Source: Pseudomonas fluorescens (GTDB lineage: Bacteria > Pseudomonadota > Gammaproteobacteria > Pseudomonadales > Pseudomonadaceae). From it: DNA of 64,000 bases. The position numbers and the translations under genes were made by a program. The notes beneath the pieces were generated by a model. The model worked only from the letters and a program-made list of their open reading frames with translations, had not been told where the DNA came from and searched no databases. Numbering within the stretch: the stretch's first letter is position 1; each line of letters begins with the position of its first letter. Location: the NCBI RefSeq assembly GCF_902497995.1, contig NZ_CABVII010000004.1, forward strand, positions 124,001 through 188,000. The letters are read 5' to 3'. This document shows, in pieces, positions 10,813-20,300 of this stretch.

Positions 10813-11457
10813 TCACGCGTCACGAAACAACCAAGGCTGGCTGGCCCGATGCTTGGCTTCAAACGTCGCAATCGCCTCGTGGTCCATCAACGTCAGACCG
10901 ATATCGTCCAGACCATTGAGCAGGCAATGCTTACGAAACGCATCAATCTCAAAGCGGAGCACCTTGCCATCCGGACGGGTCACCGTCTGTGCTTCCAGAT
11001 CAACCTGCAACTGATAACCCGGAGTCGCCTCAACCTGCTGGAACAGCTCATCAACCTCAGCGTCGCTCAAGATGATCGGCAGCAACCCATTCTTGAAGCT
11101 GTTATTGAAGAAAATGTCGGCGTAGCTCGGCGCGATGATGCTGCGAAAACCGTACTCTTCCAGCGCCCACGGCGCATGCTCGCGGCTGGAACCGCAACCG
11201 AAGTTTTCACGGGCCAGCAACACGCTGGCGCCTTGATAACGTTCGGCGTTGAGCACGAAGTCCTTGTTCAGTGGACGCTTGGAGTTGTCCTGATACGGCT
11301 GCCCCACATCCAGGTAACGCCATTCATCGAACAGGTTCGGGCCGAAACCCGTGCGCTTGATCGACTTCAAGAATTGCTTGGGAATGATCTGGTCGGTGTC
11401 GACGTTGGCACGATCCAGAGGCGCGACAAGACCGGTGTGCTGGGTAAAAGCTTTCAT
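10813..11457 (-). CDS. leuD: 3-isopropylmalate dehydratase, small subunit
   Basis: 214 residues. Partner of LeuC in the isomerisation of 2- to 3-isopropylmalate. The family signature [16 protein letters not shown] (substrate recognition) and the N-terminal [21 protein letters not shown] are present. The start at 11457 has GAGGAGCG upstream and lies 10 bp past the leuC stop codon, so the two subunits are made from one operon. Length is normal. Confidence 0.97.
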   Translation of the reverse strand: MKAFTQHTGLVAPLDRANVDTDQIIPKQFLKSIKRTGFGPNLFDEWRYLDVGQPYQDNSKRPLNKDFVLNAERYQGASVLLARENFGCGSSREHAPWALEEYGFRSIIAPSYADIFFNNSFKNGLLPIILSDAEVDELFQQVEATPGYQLQVDLEAQTVTRPDGKVLRFEIDAFRKHCLLNGLDDIGLTLMDHEAIATFEAKHRASQPWLFRDA

Positions 11458-11467
11458 GCTGCGCTCC

Positions 11468-12886
11468 TCAGATCAATTCACGGACGTCGACGAAACGACC
11501 GTTCACAGCGGCGGCGGCGGCCATGGCCGGGCTCACCAGGTGGGTACGGCCACCAGCGCCCTGACGGCCTTCGAAGTTACGGTTGGAGGTCGAGGCACAG
11601 TGCTCGCCACTTTCCAAACGGTCCGGGTTCATCGCCAGGCACATCGAGCAGCCCGGCTCACGCCATTCGAAACCGGCATCGAGGAAAATCTTGTCCAGGC
11701 CTTCCGCTTCGGCCTGAGCTTTTACCAGGCCCGAGCCCGGCACCACGATGGCCTGCTTGATGGTCGACGCCACTTTGCGGCCCTTGGCGATCACTGCCGC
11801 CGCACGCAGGTCTTCGATCCGCGAGTTGGTGCAGGAACCGATGAAAACCCGGTCCAGCTGGATGTCGGTGATCGCCTGATTGGCGGTCAAACCCATGTAC
11901 TTCAAGGCGCGCTCGATGGAGCCACGCTTGACCAGGTCCATTTCCTTGGCCGGGTCCGGCACGTTTTGATCAACGGCCAACACCATCTCGGGCGACGTGC
12001 CCCAGCTGACTTGCGGTTTGATCTGGGTCGCGTCGAGCTCGACGATGGTGTCGAACGTGGCGTCTTTATCGGTCACCAGGTCTTTCCAGGCTTCGACAGC
12101 CAGGTCCCATTCCGCGCCTTTCGGGGCAAATGGACGGCCCTTGACGTATTCCACGGTCTTTTCGTCCGCCGCCACCAGGCCTACGCGCGCACCGGCCTCG
12201 ATCGACATGTTGCAAATGGTCATGCGGCCTTCAACGGACAGGTCGCGAATCGCGCTACCGGCGAACTCGATGGCATGGCCGTTACCGCCGGCGGTGCCGA
12301 TCTTGCCGATCACCGCGAGGACGATGTCCTTGGCGGTCACGCCGAATGGCAACTGGCCCTCGACCGACACCAGCATATTCTTCATTTTCTGGGCGACCAG
12401 GCACTGGGTGGCGAGCACATGCTCGACCTCGGAAGTGCCGATACCGTGCGCCAGGGCACCGAACGCGCCATGGGTCGAGGTATGGGAGTCGCCGCAGACC
12501 ACGGTCATGCCCGGCAAGGTAGCGCCCTGCTCCGGGCCAATGACGTGGACGATGCCCTGGCGGACGTCGTTCATCTTGAATTCGACGATGCCGTACTCGT
12601 CACAGTTATCGTCGAGGGTCTGCACCTGCAAACGCGAGACCTCGTCGGCAATGGCCTCGATGCCGCCCTTGCGCTCCGGCGTGGTCGGTACGTTGTGGTC
12701 CGGGGTCGCGATGTTGGCGTCGATGCGCCAAGGCTTGCGCCCGGCCAGGCGCAGGCCTTCGAAGGCTTGCGGCGAGGTCACTTCATGGATGATGTGACGA
12801 TCGATGTAGATCAGCGCAGAGCCATCGTCGCGCTGCTTGACCAAATGCGAATCCCAGAGCTTGTCGTAGAGCGTTTTGCCGGCCAT
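11468..12886 (-). CDS. leuC: 3-isopropylmalate dehydratase, large subunit
   Basis: 472 residues. Aconitase-family [4Fe-4S] enzyme of leucine synthesis. The three cluster cysteines are visible in [12 protein letters not shown] and [40 protein letters not shown] is split over the active-site loop. It is the first gene of the leuCD run, divergent from a LysR gene 149 bp away, the arrangement seen in P. aeruginosa. Confidence 0.97.
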   Translation of the reverse strand: MAGKTLYDKLWDSHLVKQRDDGSALIYIDRHIIHEVTSPQAFEGLRLAGRKPWRIDANIATPDHNVPTTPERKGGIEAIADEVSRLQVQTLDDNCDEYGIVEFKMNDVRQGIVHVIGPEQGATLPGMTVVCGDSHTSTHGAFGALAHGIGTSEVEHVLATQCLVAQKMKNMLVSVEGQLPFGVTAKDIVLAVIGKIGTAGGNGHAIEFAGSAIRDLSVEGRMTICNMSIEAGARVGLVAADEKTVEYVKGRPFAPKGAEWDLAVEAWKDLVTDKDATFDTIVELDATQIKPQVSWGTSPEMVLAVDQNVPDPAKEMDLVKRGSIERALKYMGLTANQAITDIQLDRVFIGSCTNSRIEDLRAAAVIAKGRKVASTIKQAIVVPGSGLVKAQAEAEGLDKIFLDAGFEWREPGCSMCLAMNPDRLESGEHCASTSNRNFEGRQGAGGRTHLVSPAMAAAAAVNGRFVDVRELI

Positions 12887-13035
12887 CAGACGGTTTCCTC
12901 ATCAGCGTGTTTCTATGCCCTGGGTCTTGAATGATTTCAATAACCCTTTGGCTTGTGAGGTCGATCCTAGGGGGTTACATTAAATAACTCAAATTCATAT
13001 TTTTTATGCTTTGGATAACCAACTGGAATACGACG
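12887..13035. promoter_or_regulatory. leuC / lysR divergent control region
   Basis: The 149-bp AT-rich spacer separates the divergent leuC and LysR genes. It includes the interrupted palindrome TTGAA-TGAT-TTCAA (12927-12940), a possible LysR-type binding site. Both promoters must lie here, but I could not place confident -35/-10 pairs. Confidence 0.5.
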
Positions 13036-13926
13036 ATGGATCTGGCCAACCTCAATGCTTTTATCGCGATAGCCGAGACCGGGAGTTTCTCCGGCGCCGG
13101 TGAGCGGCTGCACCTGACCCAACCGGCCATCAGCAAACGCATCGCCGGGCTGGAGCAGCAATTGAAGGTGCGCCTGTTCGATCGCCTGGGTCGTGAAGTC
13201 GGCCTGACCGAGGCCGGCCGCGCCTTGTTGCCCCGGGCTTATCAGATCCTCAATGTGCTGGACGACACCCGCCGCGCCCTGACCAACCTGACCGGCGAAG
13301 TGAGTGGCCGCCTGACCCTGGCCACCAGTCACCACATCGGCCTGCACCGCCTGCCGCCTTTATTAAGGGAGTTCACCCGACGTTACCCAGAGGTGGCGCT
13401 GGATATTCAGTTCCTCGACTCGGAAGTGGCCTACGAAGAAATTCTCCATGGCCGCGCCGAGCTGGCGGTCATCACCCTGGCGCCGGAGCCCCACGCCCTG
13501 GTCAAGGCCACGCCCGTATGGGACGACCCGCTGGATTTCGTGGTCGCCCCGGAGCACTCGCTGATCAGCAACGGCCCGGTCAGCCTGGCGGACATCGCCC
13601 TGCACCCGGCGGTATTCCCCGGCGGCAATACCTTTACCCACCACATCGTGCGGCGCCTGTTCGAAGCCCGGGGCCTGACGCCGAACATCGCCATGAGCAC
13701 CAATTATCTGGAAACGATCAAGATGATGGTCTCGATCGGCCTCGCCTGGAGCGTGTTGCCGCGCACCATGCTCGACGAGCAAGTTGCACGAATACCTTTG
13801 CCGGGCATACAACTGACTCGCCAGCTAGGCTATATCCTTCACACCGAACGGACGCTCTCGAATGCGGCACGGGCCTTCATGGCTTTGCTGGATGCACAAA
13901 TCGATAGGCCAGGGATTCAAGGCTAA
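13036..13926 (+). CDS. LysR-family transcriptional regulator
   Basis: 296 residues from the ATG at 13036 (MDLANLNAFIAIAETGSFS), preferred over the upstream TTG/ATG extension because it gives the standard LysR N-terminus. The winged helix-turn-helix spans about residues 1-62 (SGAGERLHLTQPAISKRIAGLE), followed by a periplasmic-binding-like effector domain (about 90-290). It is divergent from leuC, so control of leuCD is plausible but not shown. The ligand is unknown. Confidence 0.93.
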   Translation: MDLANLNAFIAIAETGSFSGAGERLHLTQPAISKRIAGLEQQLKVRLFDRLGREVGLTEAGRALLPRAYQILNVLDDTRRALTNLTGEVSGRLTLATSHHIGLHRLPPLLREFTRRYPEVALDIQFLDSEVAYEEILHGRAELAVITLAPEPHALVKATPVWDDPLDFVVAPEHSLISNGPVSLADIALHPAVFPGGNTFTHHIVRRLFEARGLTPNIAMSTNYLETIKMMVSIGLAWSVLPRTMLDEQVARIPLPGIQLTRQLGYILHTERTLSNAARAFMALLDAQIDRPGIQG

Positions 13927-14003
13927 GCTGTGCTACGTCTGTTGAGTCTTTTGAGAGCCGTGCACGCCTGTGCACAACGCCCAACTCAGCCCAAGGCTTG
14001 AAA

Positions 14004-17000
14004 ATGCCGAAATCTGTTGACCAAATTCCGCCGATGCCGCGTATTCAGGCGCTGGACCCGAAACGGTCCGAGCAGAGCTGGGAAAGCGCGCCGCAATTAC
14101 TGGCCGCCCTCAACGGCGCGCACCTGGGCGCCTGGTACTGGGACATCGAGCGCGGGCAGATCAGCTGGTCCCGGGGCACCCAGGCGTTGTTCGGCTTCGA
14201 TCCCCGGCAACCGCTGCCGGCCGATCTGGAATACCTTGACTTGTTGCCGCCAGAGGACCGGGCGAAAACCATTCGCGCCTTCCACGCGGTGATCGCCGGC
14301 GCCCCGCTGGAACAGGCGATGCACCACCGCATTCAATGGCCCGACGGCAGCCTGCACTGGCTGGAGATCAACGGCAGCCTGCTGCCGGACAAGCACGGCC
14401 GGCCACGGATGATTGGCGTCATCCGCGAAATCACCCACCAGCGGCAGCGCGAACAAGCCCTGAGCAGTTCGGAAAAACGCTTCGCCACGCTGTTTCACCT
14501 GTGTCCGAACATGGTGCTGCTGACGCGTCAGGAAGACGGCCTGATCAGCGAAGCCAACCAGTATTTCGAAAGCCTGTTCGGCTGGCCGGTGCAAGACGCG
14601 ATTGGCCGCACCACCCTCGAGCTGGGCCTGTGGGTGCACCCGGAACAACGGGCGCAACTGGTCAAGGCCACCAAGGCCAAGGGCGATTTGACCAGCATGG
14701 AGGTGCAGTTCCGCGCCAGCAATGGCCAGGTCCACGACGGCATCCTCAGCGCGCAGAAAGTCGAGCTCGAAGGCCAGCCCTACCTGCTGAGCACCTTTCT
14801 TGATACCACTGAACGCAAAGCCGCCGAACAGGCCCTGAAAGACAGCCAGGAACGCCTCGACCTGGCCCTGGATTCAGCGCAACTGGGCACCTGGGACTGG
14901 CACATTCCCAGCGGCATGCTCTACGGTTCGGCGCGGGCCGCCCAACTGCACGGGCTGGAGGCCAAACCTTTCCATGAATCCTTCGACGATTTTTTCGAAG
15001 GCGTGCCCGGCGAAGAACGCGACAGCATGCGCGACGCCTACCGCAGCCTGCGCGAGGGCCCGGCCGGCAATTATCAACTGACTTACCGCGTGCAACTGCC
15101 GGACGGCAGCTCGCGCTACCTGGAAAGCCGCGCCCGACTCTACCGCGATGACAAGGGCGCGCCGTTGCGCATGGCCGGCACGCTGATCGACATCACCGAT
15201 CAGGTGGAACGTGAACAGCGACTGGTGGCCTCTGAAGAGAAATTCGCCACCCTGTTCCAGGTCAGCCCGGATCCGATCTGCGTGACCCACCAGGACACCG
15301 GCCTGTTCATCGAGATCAACTCCAGCTTCACCCAGACCTTCGGCTGGAGCACCGCCGAGGTGCTTGGTCGCAGTGCCGACGAAATCGGCCTGTGGGACGC
15401 TTCGGTGAACAGCCTGCGGCGCATCGAACAAGTCGTCCGCGAACAAGGCCTGAGCAATGTAGCGATCCTGGTTCAGCACAAAGACGGGCAAACCCTGACT
15501 TGCGTGATTTCCAGCCGCCAGATCAGCGTCGGCGACCAACCGTGCATCGTCACCACCTTGCGCGACATCACCCAGCAGCAACGCTCGGAAGCGGCGCTCA
15601 AGGCCAGCGAAGAGAAGTTCGCCAAAGCCTTCCACTCCAGCCCCGACGCCATCACCATCACCGAGCGCGACACCGGACGCTATCTGGAAGTCAACGATGG
15701 CTTCTGCCGCCTGACCGGCTATCGCGCCGACGAAGTGATCGGCCGCACGGTGTACCAGGTCGGCATCTGGGCTGAGGAAAAACAACGCTCGATACTGCTG
15801 GCCGAGCTACAGCTCAAGGGCCGGGTGCATCACCTGGAGATGCTCGGGCGCAATAAACGCGGCGAGCTGCTGACCGTCGAAGTCTCGGTGGAACCCATCA
15901 CCCTCAACGAAACCGCTTGCCTGCTGCTGACTGCGCGGGACGTCAGCCTGCTGAAAAATGCCGAAGCACAGATCCGCCACCTGGCCTACCACGACCCATT
16001 GACCAACCTGCCCAACCGCGCGCTGCTGATGGATCGCCTGAGCCAGCAGATCGCCCTGCTCAAACGCCACAACCTGCGCGGCGCCCTGATGTTTCTCGAT
16101 CTTGACCACTTCAAGCACATCAATGATTCGCTCGGCCATCCGGTGGGCGATACGGTGCTGAAAATCATCACCGCGCGTCTTGAAGCCAGCGTGCGCATGG
16201 AGGACACCGTTGCGCGGCTGGGGGGCGATGAGTTCGTGGTGCTGCTCAGCGGCCTGGAAGGCTCGCGCAACGAGGTCAGCGACCAGGTCCTGGATCTGGC
16301 CGACACCTTGCGTGAACTGCTGTCCGAACCGATGTTCCTCGACGGACAGCGCCTGCAAGTGACCCCGAGCATCGGCATCGCGCTGATCCCCGATCACGGC
16401 TCGACCCCGACCGATTTGCTCAAACGCGCCGACATCGCGCTCTATCGAGCCAAGGATTCCGGCCGCAACACCACGCAGATGTACCACAACACCATGCAGA
16501 AGGCCGCCAGCGAACGCCTGCGCATGGAAACCGACCTGCGCCAGGCCTTGTCCCGCGGTGAGTTTCGCGTGCATTACCAACCTCAGGTGGACGCGCGGGA
16601 CGGCCGCATCGTCGGCGCCGAGGCGCTGGTACGCTGGGACCATCCGCAATTTGGCGCGCAGTCGCCCACGGATTTCATCAAGGTGCTGGAGGACAGCGGG
16701 CTGATTCTGGAAGTCGGCACCTGGATCATCGACGAAGCCTGCACCGCCTTCAAACAGCTGATCAGCAAAGACCTGATCGACCCGCTCGACTTCAGCCTGT
16801 GCGTGAACATCAGCCCGCGACAATTCCGCCAGAACGACTTCGTCGAACGCATCGAACGCAGCCTCGCCACTCACGGCCTGCCCTGCTCGCTGCTGAAACT
16901 CGAGATCACCGAAGGCATCGTCATCCAGAACCTGGAAGACACCATCAGCAAAATGCGCCGCCTGAAAAAACTCGGCATCAGCTTTGCCATGGACGACTTC

Positions 17001-17282
17001 GGCACCGGCTACTCCTCGCTGACCTACCTAAAGCGCCTGCCGGTCGACACCCTGAAAATCGACCAGTCGTTCATCCGCGACGCCACTACCGACCCCAACG
17101 ATGCCGAGATCATCCGCGCCATTGTCGCCATGGCCCGCAGCCTGGAGTTGAAGGTGATTGCCGAAGGGGTGGAGACGCCGGAGCAGCTGGAGTTCTTGCA
17201 GGGGCTGGGCTGTCATTTCTATCAGGGGTATCTGCACAGCCGGCCGTTGCCGGTGGAGGCGTTTCAGTTGCTGCTCAAATAA
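14004..17282 (+). CDS. Five-PAS diguanylate cyclase / c-di-GMP phosphodiesterase
   Basis: 1092 residues. The ATG at 14004 is preferred (AAGG at the right spacing) over a TTG two codons earlier. No transmembrane segment or signal peptide, so it is cytoplasmic. Five PAS/PAC modules are visible at roughly 30-145, 150-270, 275-405, 405-525 and 528-650, three with the repeated SEEKFATLF/FAKAFH-like helix. GGDEF is intact at 740-744 with an inhibitory I-site RMED at 731-734 exactly five residues upstream. The EAL domain (EAL at 873-875) keeps EITEG, DDFGTGYSS and KIDQSF. Both activities are therefore possible; ligands of the PAS domains are unknown. Confidence 0.95.
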   Translation: MPKSVDQIPPMPRIQALDPKRSEQSWESAPQLLAALNGAHLGAWYWDIERGQISWSRGTQALFGFDPRQPLPADLEYLDLLPPEDRAKTIRAFHAVIAGAPLEQAMHHRIQWPDGSLHWLEINGSLLPDKHGRPRMIGVIREITHQRQREQALSSSEKRFATLFHLCPNMVLLTRQEDGLISEANQYFESLFGWPVQDAIGRTTLELGLWVHPEQRAQLVKATKAKGDLTSMEVQFRASNGQVHDGILSAQKVELEGQPYLLSTFLDTTERKAAEQALKDSQERLDLALDSAQLGTWDWHIPSGMLYGSARAAQLHGLEAKPFHESFDDFFEGVPGEERDSMRDAYRSLREGPAGNYQLTYRVQLPDGSSRYLESRARLYRDDKGAPLRMAGTLIDITDQVEREQRLVASEEKFATLFQVSPDPICVTHQDTGLFIEINSSFTQTFGWSTAEVLGRSADEIGLWDASVNSLRRIEQVVREQGLSNVAILVQHKDGQTLTCVISSRQISVGDQPCIVTTLRDITQQQRSEAALKASEEKFAKAFHSSPDAITITERDTGRYLEVNDGFCRLTGYRADEVIGRTVYQVGIWAEEKQRSILLAELQLKGRVHHLEMLGRNKRGELLTVEVSVEPITLNETACLLLTARDVSLLKNAEAQIRHLAYHDPLTNLPNRALLMDRLSQQIALLKRHNLRGALMFLDLDHFKHINDSLGHPVGDTVLKIITARLEASVRMEDTVARLGGDEFVVLLSGLEGSRNEVSDQVLDLADTLRELLSEPMFLDGQRLQVTPSIGIALIPDHGSTPTDLLKRADIALYRAKDSGRNTTQMYHNTMQKAASERLRMETDLRQALSRGEFRVHYQPQVDARDGRIVGAEALVRWDHPQFGAQSPTDFIKVLEDSGLILEVGTWIIDEACTAFKQLISKDLIDPLDFSLCVNISPRQFRQNDFVERIERSLATHGLPCSLLKLEITEGIVIQNLEDTISKMRRLKKLGISFAMDDFGTGYSSLTYLKRLPVDTLKIDQSFIRDATTDPNDAEIIRAIVAMARSLELKVIAEGVETPEQLEFLQGLGCHFYQGYLHSRPLPVEAFQLLLK

Positions 17283-17419
17283 CAGGAAGCGGGATCATCC
17301 CCGCCTTCTGATCGTCAGGTGCTTGAGTACAGAACAAACCTACAACAGATAACGAAACGTCTGATTTAACTCCTACATCGCCTCACTTAGCGTGCTTGTC
17401 CCTTCGCTAAAACAAGGAC

Positions 17420-18901
17420 ATGCACCGCATGATGCGCTATCACATCACCGTCGGGGCCAAGACCACCGTCGACGGCACCGTGCTCACCGGCTGGGAATAC
17501 AGCACCATCAATGGCCAGGCCATGGCCCGCGAAGGCGATGAGGTCAAGTGCCCGGAATGCGACAGCACCGGGAAAATTGTCTGCGACGGTCCGCGACTGG
17601 TGGACCTGCTGGATGGGCGTAATGCTGCCCTGGACGGTGACCTCTGCCACTGCAAGTGCGACCCGCCGCCACGGCTGATTGCCAACCAGACTTTCAGGTT
17701 TCAGGTGATCGAGGGCGGAGTCGTAGCGCCCCGCGCTCAAACCGCCGCCCAACCGTTCACGCCTGCCGCCAACAGTCCCTCGCCAGCGGCGCCGCGCCCC
17801 TCCGGTAATGCGCCGGCACCGAGCCCAGGCACGCCGAGCTTCAGTGACCTGCCGGGGCTGGTTTGCCAGAACCTCTGGCGTGGGTACCAGCAACGTGCCG
17901 AAGCCATCGTGGCGCCGGGCGGCGTGCTGATCGCCGACCCCAAGGCACGGAATCGCGCGATCAATGCCGCTTACGCCCAGTTGTGGCTGGAAGATCGGCG
18001 TTTCCAATGGGCGGGACTTGCGGCTTTCGCCTCCAAGCAGGTTGGGTGTGGTCTGCTGCATGCCGCCAATTCGATCGACAAGATGCAGGCGGAATATGAA
18101 GCGGCACAACGTTTGAAGAACAGCGCCAGGAAAGGCTTCTTTGGCTTGCTCGGCCCCAGTGAGCGTGAACGGCAGGCGAAATTGCGGGAGTTCGAGCAGG
18201 CGCAGCGCGACTACGAGCAAGCCGATCGCAATAATCCGGTGCCGGGTAGTAGCCTCGGAGGCGGCGACGACGCACTGCCGTACGCACAGCGGATGTACAA
18301 GTTCGTGTACGAGATGCTGGCCATGGGCAACACCACGCTGTTTCTGGACGTGTTTCCGCTGCATGCCTTTTATAAGGAGCGGGGGTTGTGGTCGCTCGAA
18401 ACCTGCCTGCCCTCACGTAAGAATATTTATGGAAATGGGCAGCAGTCGGTGCTGTGGCCAGTCGAGCAGGAAAAGCTGGAGTTCGGTACCAACTACAAGG
18501 AAATCCTGCAAGCCTTCGAGGCCATTGAGGCAGGCAACATCGCCGATAGCGTTGTGCATCTGGCATGGCACGAACAGCGGAACATCCTGCAACCGGGGAT
18601 GTATAGCGACCAGGGACTGGTATGGTTGCTGCGCGGCAACCATGTTTCCTACATCACCGGCGTCCCGTCCGGCGCCGCTGAGGCTATCGAACTAACCCTG
18701 GCCAGCCAGTGCCGCCCAATCGATGATGGACGCACCATTGGCTTCAGCAATGATCGCCGCGCGAATTTGGCCGATATCCAGCAACGCATGCCCTTCGTGC
18801 TCAAGGCCGCGACTCAGTTTGATGACCTGCTACGGAGTCCCGATCGCCAGCTGATCGAACAATCGATTATGGACATTGCCGCAGGTCTGGGCGTGCGATG
18901 A
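17420..18901 (+). CDS. PAAR-domain effector of the type VI secretion system (DUF2515-like C-terminus)
   Basis: 493 residues; ATG at 17420 with AAGG upstream. The N-terminal ~95 residues form a PAAR-type domain (MRYHITVGAKTTVDGTVLTG; GQAMAREGDEVKCPEC), which tips VgrG spikes. A Pro/Ala linker (about 105-140) follows. The rest carries the segment FQWAGLAAFASKQVGCGLLHA, which I associate with DUF2515-type proteins of Pseudomonas, a charged helix (about 215-270) and a C-terminal domain containing VVHLAWHEQRN. Its biochemical activity is not known. It has no VgrG or other T6SS gene nearby, so it is an orphan effector; the next gene overlaps it by 4 nt (ATGA) and looks like the immunity partner. 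Confidence 0.82.
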   Translation: MHRMMRYHITVGAKTTVDGTVLTGWEYSTINGQAMAREGDEVKCPECDSTGKIVCDGPRLVDLLDGRNAALDGDLCHCKCDPPPRLIANQTFRFQVIEGGVVAPRAQTAAQPFTPAANSPSPAAPRPSGNAPAPSPGTPSFSDLPGLVCQNLWRGYQQRAEAIVAPGGVLIADPKARNRAINAAYAQLWLEDRRFQWAGLAAFASKQVGCGLLHAANSIDKMQAEYEAAQRLKNSARKGFFGLLGPSERERQAKLREFEQAQRDYEQADRNNPVPGSSLGGGDDALPYAQRMYKFVYEMLAMGNTTLFLDVFPLHAFYKERGLWSLETCLPSRKNIYGNGQQSVLWPVEQEKLEFGTNYKEILQAFEAIEAGNIADSVVHLAWHEQRNILQPGMYSDQGLVWLLRGNHVSYITGVPSGAAEAIELTLASQCRPIDDGRTIGFSNDRRANLADIQQRMPFVLKAATQFDDLLRSPDRQLIEQSIMDIAAGLGVR

Positions 18902-19515
18902 GCCTGAGGCAACGCGTGGATTGGCGACGGGGCCTGTGGGCGGTGACAGTTGCCGCGGTTATTACGCTGGCGGCGATTCAAGCTCTATCGGATGACCCGG
19001 AAATTGCATTGATGATTGGCGAGCCTTGGGAAGACATGCGCCAGCGCTCCAGTGCGGCCATTGATCCAGCGATTCCTGGGCATTTTTGGGGGAGATTACC
19101 GAGGTCGGATGCTCGCCTTCGTTTCCTGGATCCCCAATACGGATTCGTGACCCCGCTGGCGCGTTTCTTTACGGTTAGCTTCAACAAAGATGAGTCAGTC
19201 AGCAGTGTGCGTATGTCCCCGCAAATCGAGCCACTATTGCTCGACGATACACTTAATGTCGTGCTGGATCTCCAGGAGCAATGGCGCAAAGGGGGCTGGA
19301 TACCAATCCGGGTTAATGAGGACCCACCGTTCGCCGACACCCCACAATGGCGTGCCCGATTGAGGGATGTGAACAAAGGCGGAACGTCCTATTGGCTAGC
19401 GGGCAACCAATATCAAGTGATGCTGGTGGTTAATCGCTTTAGGGATGACAAGCGCCCCACGGAGGAGCGCTACCTCATCAAGCTGCAACTCGCCACGCCC
19501 TGGGTGAAGCGATGA
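18898..19515 (+). CDS. Probable immunity protein of the PAAR effector (membrane-anchored)
   Basis: 205 residues. The start codon overlaps the effector stop codon (ATGA), implying coupled translation. One hydrophobic segment near the N-terminus (GLWAVTVAAVITLAAIQAL, about 11-29) suggests an inner-membrane anchor with the rest in the periplasm. No family is recognised; the call rests on position, size and topology, which suit immunity to a toxin acting in the periplasm or membrane. A strong terminator follows at 19646. Confidence 0.6.
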   Translation: MSLRQRVDWRRGLWAVTVAAVITLAAIQALSDDPEIALMIGEPWEDMRQRSSAAIDPAIPGHFWGRLPRSDARLRFLDPQYGFVTPLARFFTVSFNKDESVSSVRMSPQIEPLLLDDTLNVVLDLQEQWRKGGWIPIRVNEDPPFADTPQWRARLRDVNKGGTSYWLAGNQYQVMLVVNRFRDDKRPTEERYLIKLQLATPWVKR

Positions 19516-19645
19516 CGCTTTACCTCGATGACAGACACGCCACCGGCATATCCTCAGACAACGGACGCGCGCTCGCAAGAATCCATCCACACTCAAAATC
19601 GCCTAGACCAAATCTCGCCCCCGCATTTTTATCCTCCGAGATCCT

Positions 19646-19679
19646 GAAAAAAAGACCCCGACAAGTCGGGGTCTTTTTG
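19646..19679. terminator. Bidirectional terminator between immunity gene and ibpA-like gene
   Basis: AAAAGACCCCGAC-AA-GTCGGGGTCTTTT forms a near-perfect stem with A- and T-runs on either side, so it can serve both the plus-strand PAAR operon and the converging heat-shock gene. Confidence 0.9.
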
Positions 19680-19726
19680 CTTCAGCCGGTCGAGTTGTAC
19701 TCAGACAACCCTGCCCGGGGTCCGGC

Positions 19727-20179
19727 TCAATGCTGTAGAGCCGCTTTTTGCGTCCCGTTGTTGATCGGGATGCGCTTGGCTTTCGCCTCTTCCGGAACCA
19801 CCCGCAACAGGTCGATGCTCAACAAACCGTTGCTCAGGTCGGCGGCCTTGATCTGGATGTGGTCCGCCAGGCGGAAGGACAGTTTGAAGGCCCGCTGGGC
19901 GATGCCCTGGTACAGATAAGTGACGCCTTCATTCACGTCACGTTTACCGCCGCCACTGATGGTCAGCACACCTTTTTCCACTTGCAGCTCCAGGTCTTCT
20001 TCCTGGAAGCCGGCGGCCGCTACGACGATGCGGTATTGGTCGTCGCCGTGTTTTTCCACATTGTAAGGTGGGTAGGTGCTGCCTGGCTCGTTGCGCAGGG
20101 CGGTTTCGAACAGGTCATTGAAACGGTCGAAGCCCACCGAGGAACGGAACAGCGGTGCCATGGAAAATGCAGTAGTCAT
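19727..20179 (-). CDS. ibpA: Small heat shock protein, IbpA/Hsp20 family
   Basis: 150 residues. ATP-independent holdase that binds unfolding proteins in the cytoplasm and hands them to DnaK/ClpB. N-terminal MTTAFSMAPLFRSSVGFDRF is typical of IbpA; the alpha-crystallin domain covers about 35-130 (YRIVVAAAGFQEEDLEL; GLLSIDLLRVVPEE). Upstream sequence shows a heat-shock promoter and a ROSE-type hairpin that hides the ribosome-binding site, so expression is likely controlled both in transcription and translation. Same location as the ibpA homologue near dusC in P. aeruginosa. Confidence 0.95.
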   Translation of the reverse strand: MTTAFSMAPLFRSSVGFDRFNDLFETALRNEPGSTYPPYNVEKHGDDQYRIVVAAAGFQEEDLELQVEKGVLTISGGGKRDVNEGVTYLYQGIAQRAFKLSFRLADHIQIKAADLSNGLLSIDLLRVVPEEAKAKRIPINNGTQKAALQH

Positions 20180-20253
20180 GATTCAAATCTCCTGAAAACA
20201 GATCAGCAAGTTTTTGTGTCTCCGCGACCCGAATTCGGCATCGCGTAATTCAA
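20180..20253 (-). ncRNA. ROSE-type RNA thermometer in the ibpA 5' leader
   Basis: On the minus strand TGCTGA (20203-20208) pairs with TCAGGA (20190-20195) around a 7-base loop, with a single G-G opposition inside the helix. This is the hallmark of ROSE elements: the UUGCU motif covers the AGGAG ribosome-binding site. The start codon lies nine bases past AGGAG. Melting at high temperature would free the site. Confidence 0.75.
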
Positions 20254-20281
20254 AAATAGGGACCGCTGACTGGTTTTCAAG
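20254..20281 (-). promoter_or_regulatory. Sigma-32 heat-shock promoter of ibpA
   Basis: Minus-strand -35 CTTGAAA (20275-20281) and -10 CCCTATTT (20254-20261) are separated by 13 bp; this is a full match at -35 and 7 of 8 at -10 to the RpoH consensus. Confidence 0.8.
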
Positions 20282-20300
20282 AGGGTATTTGCAGATTTTT

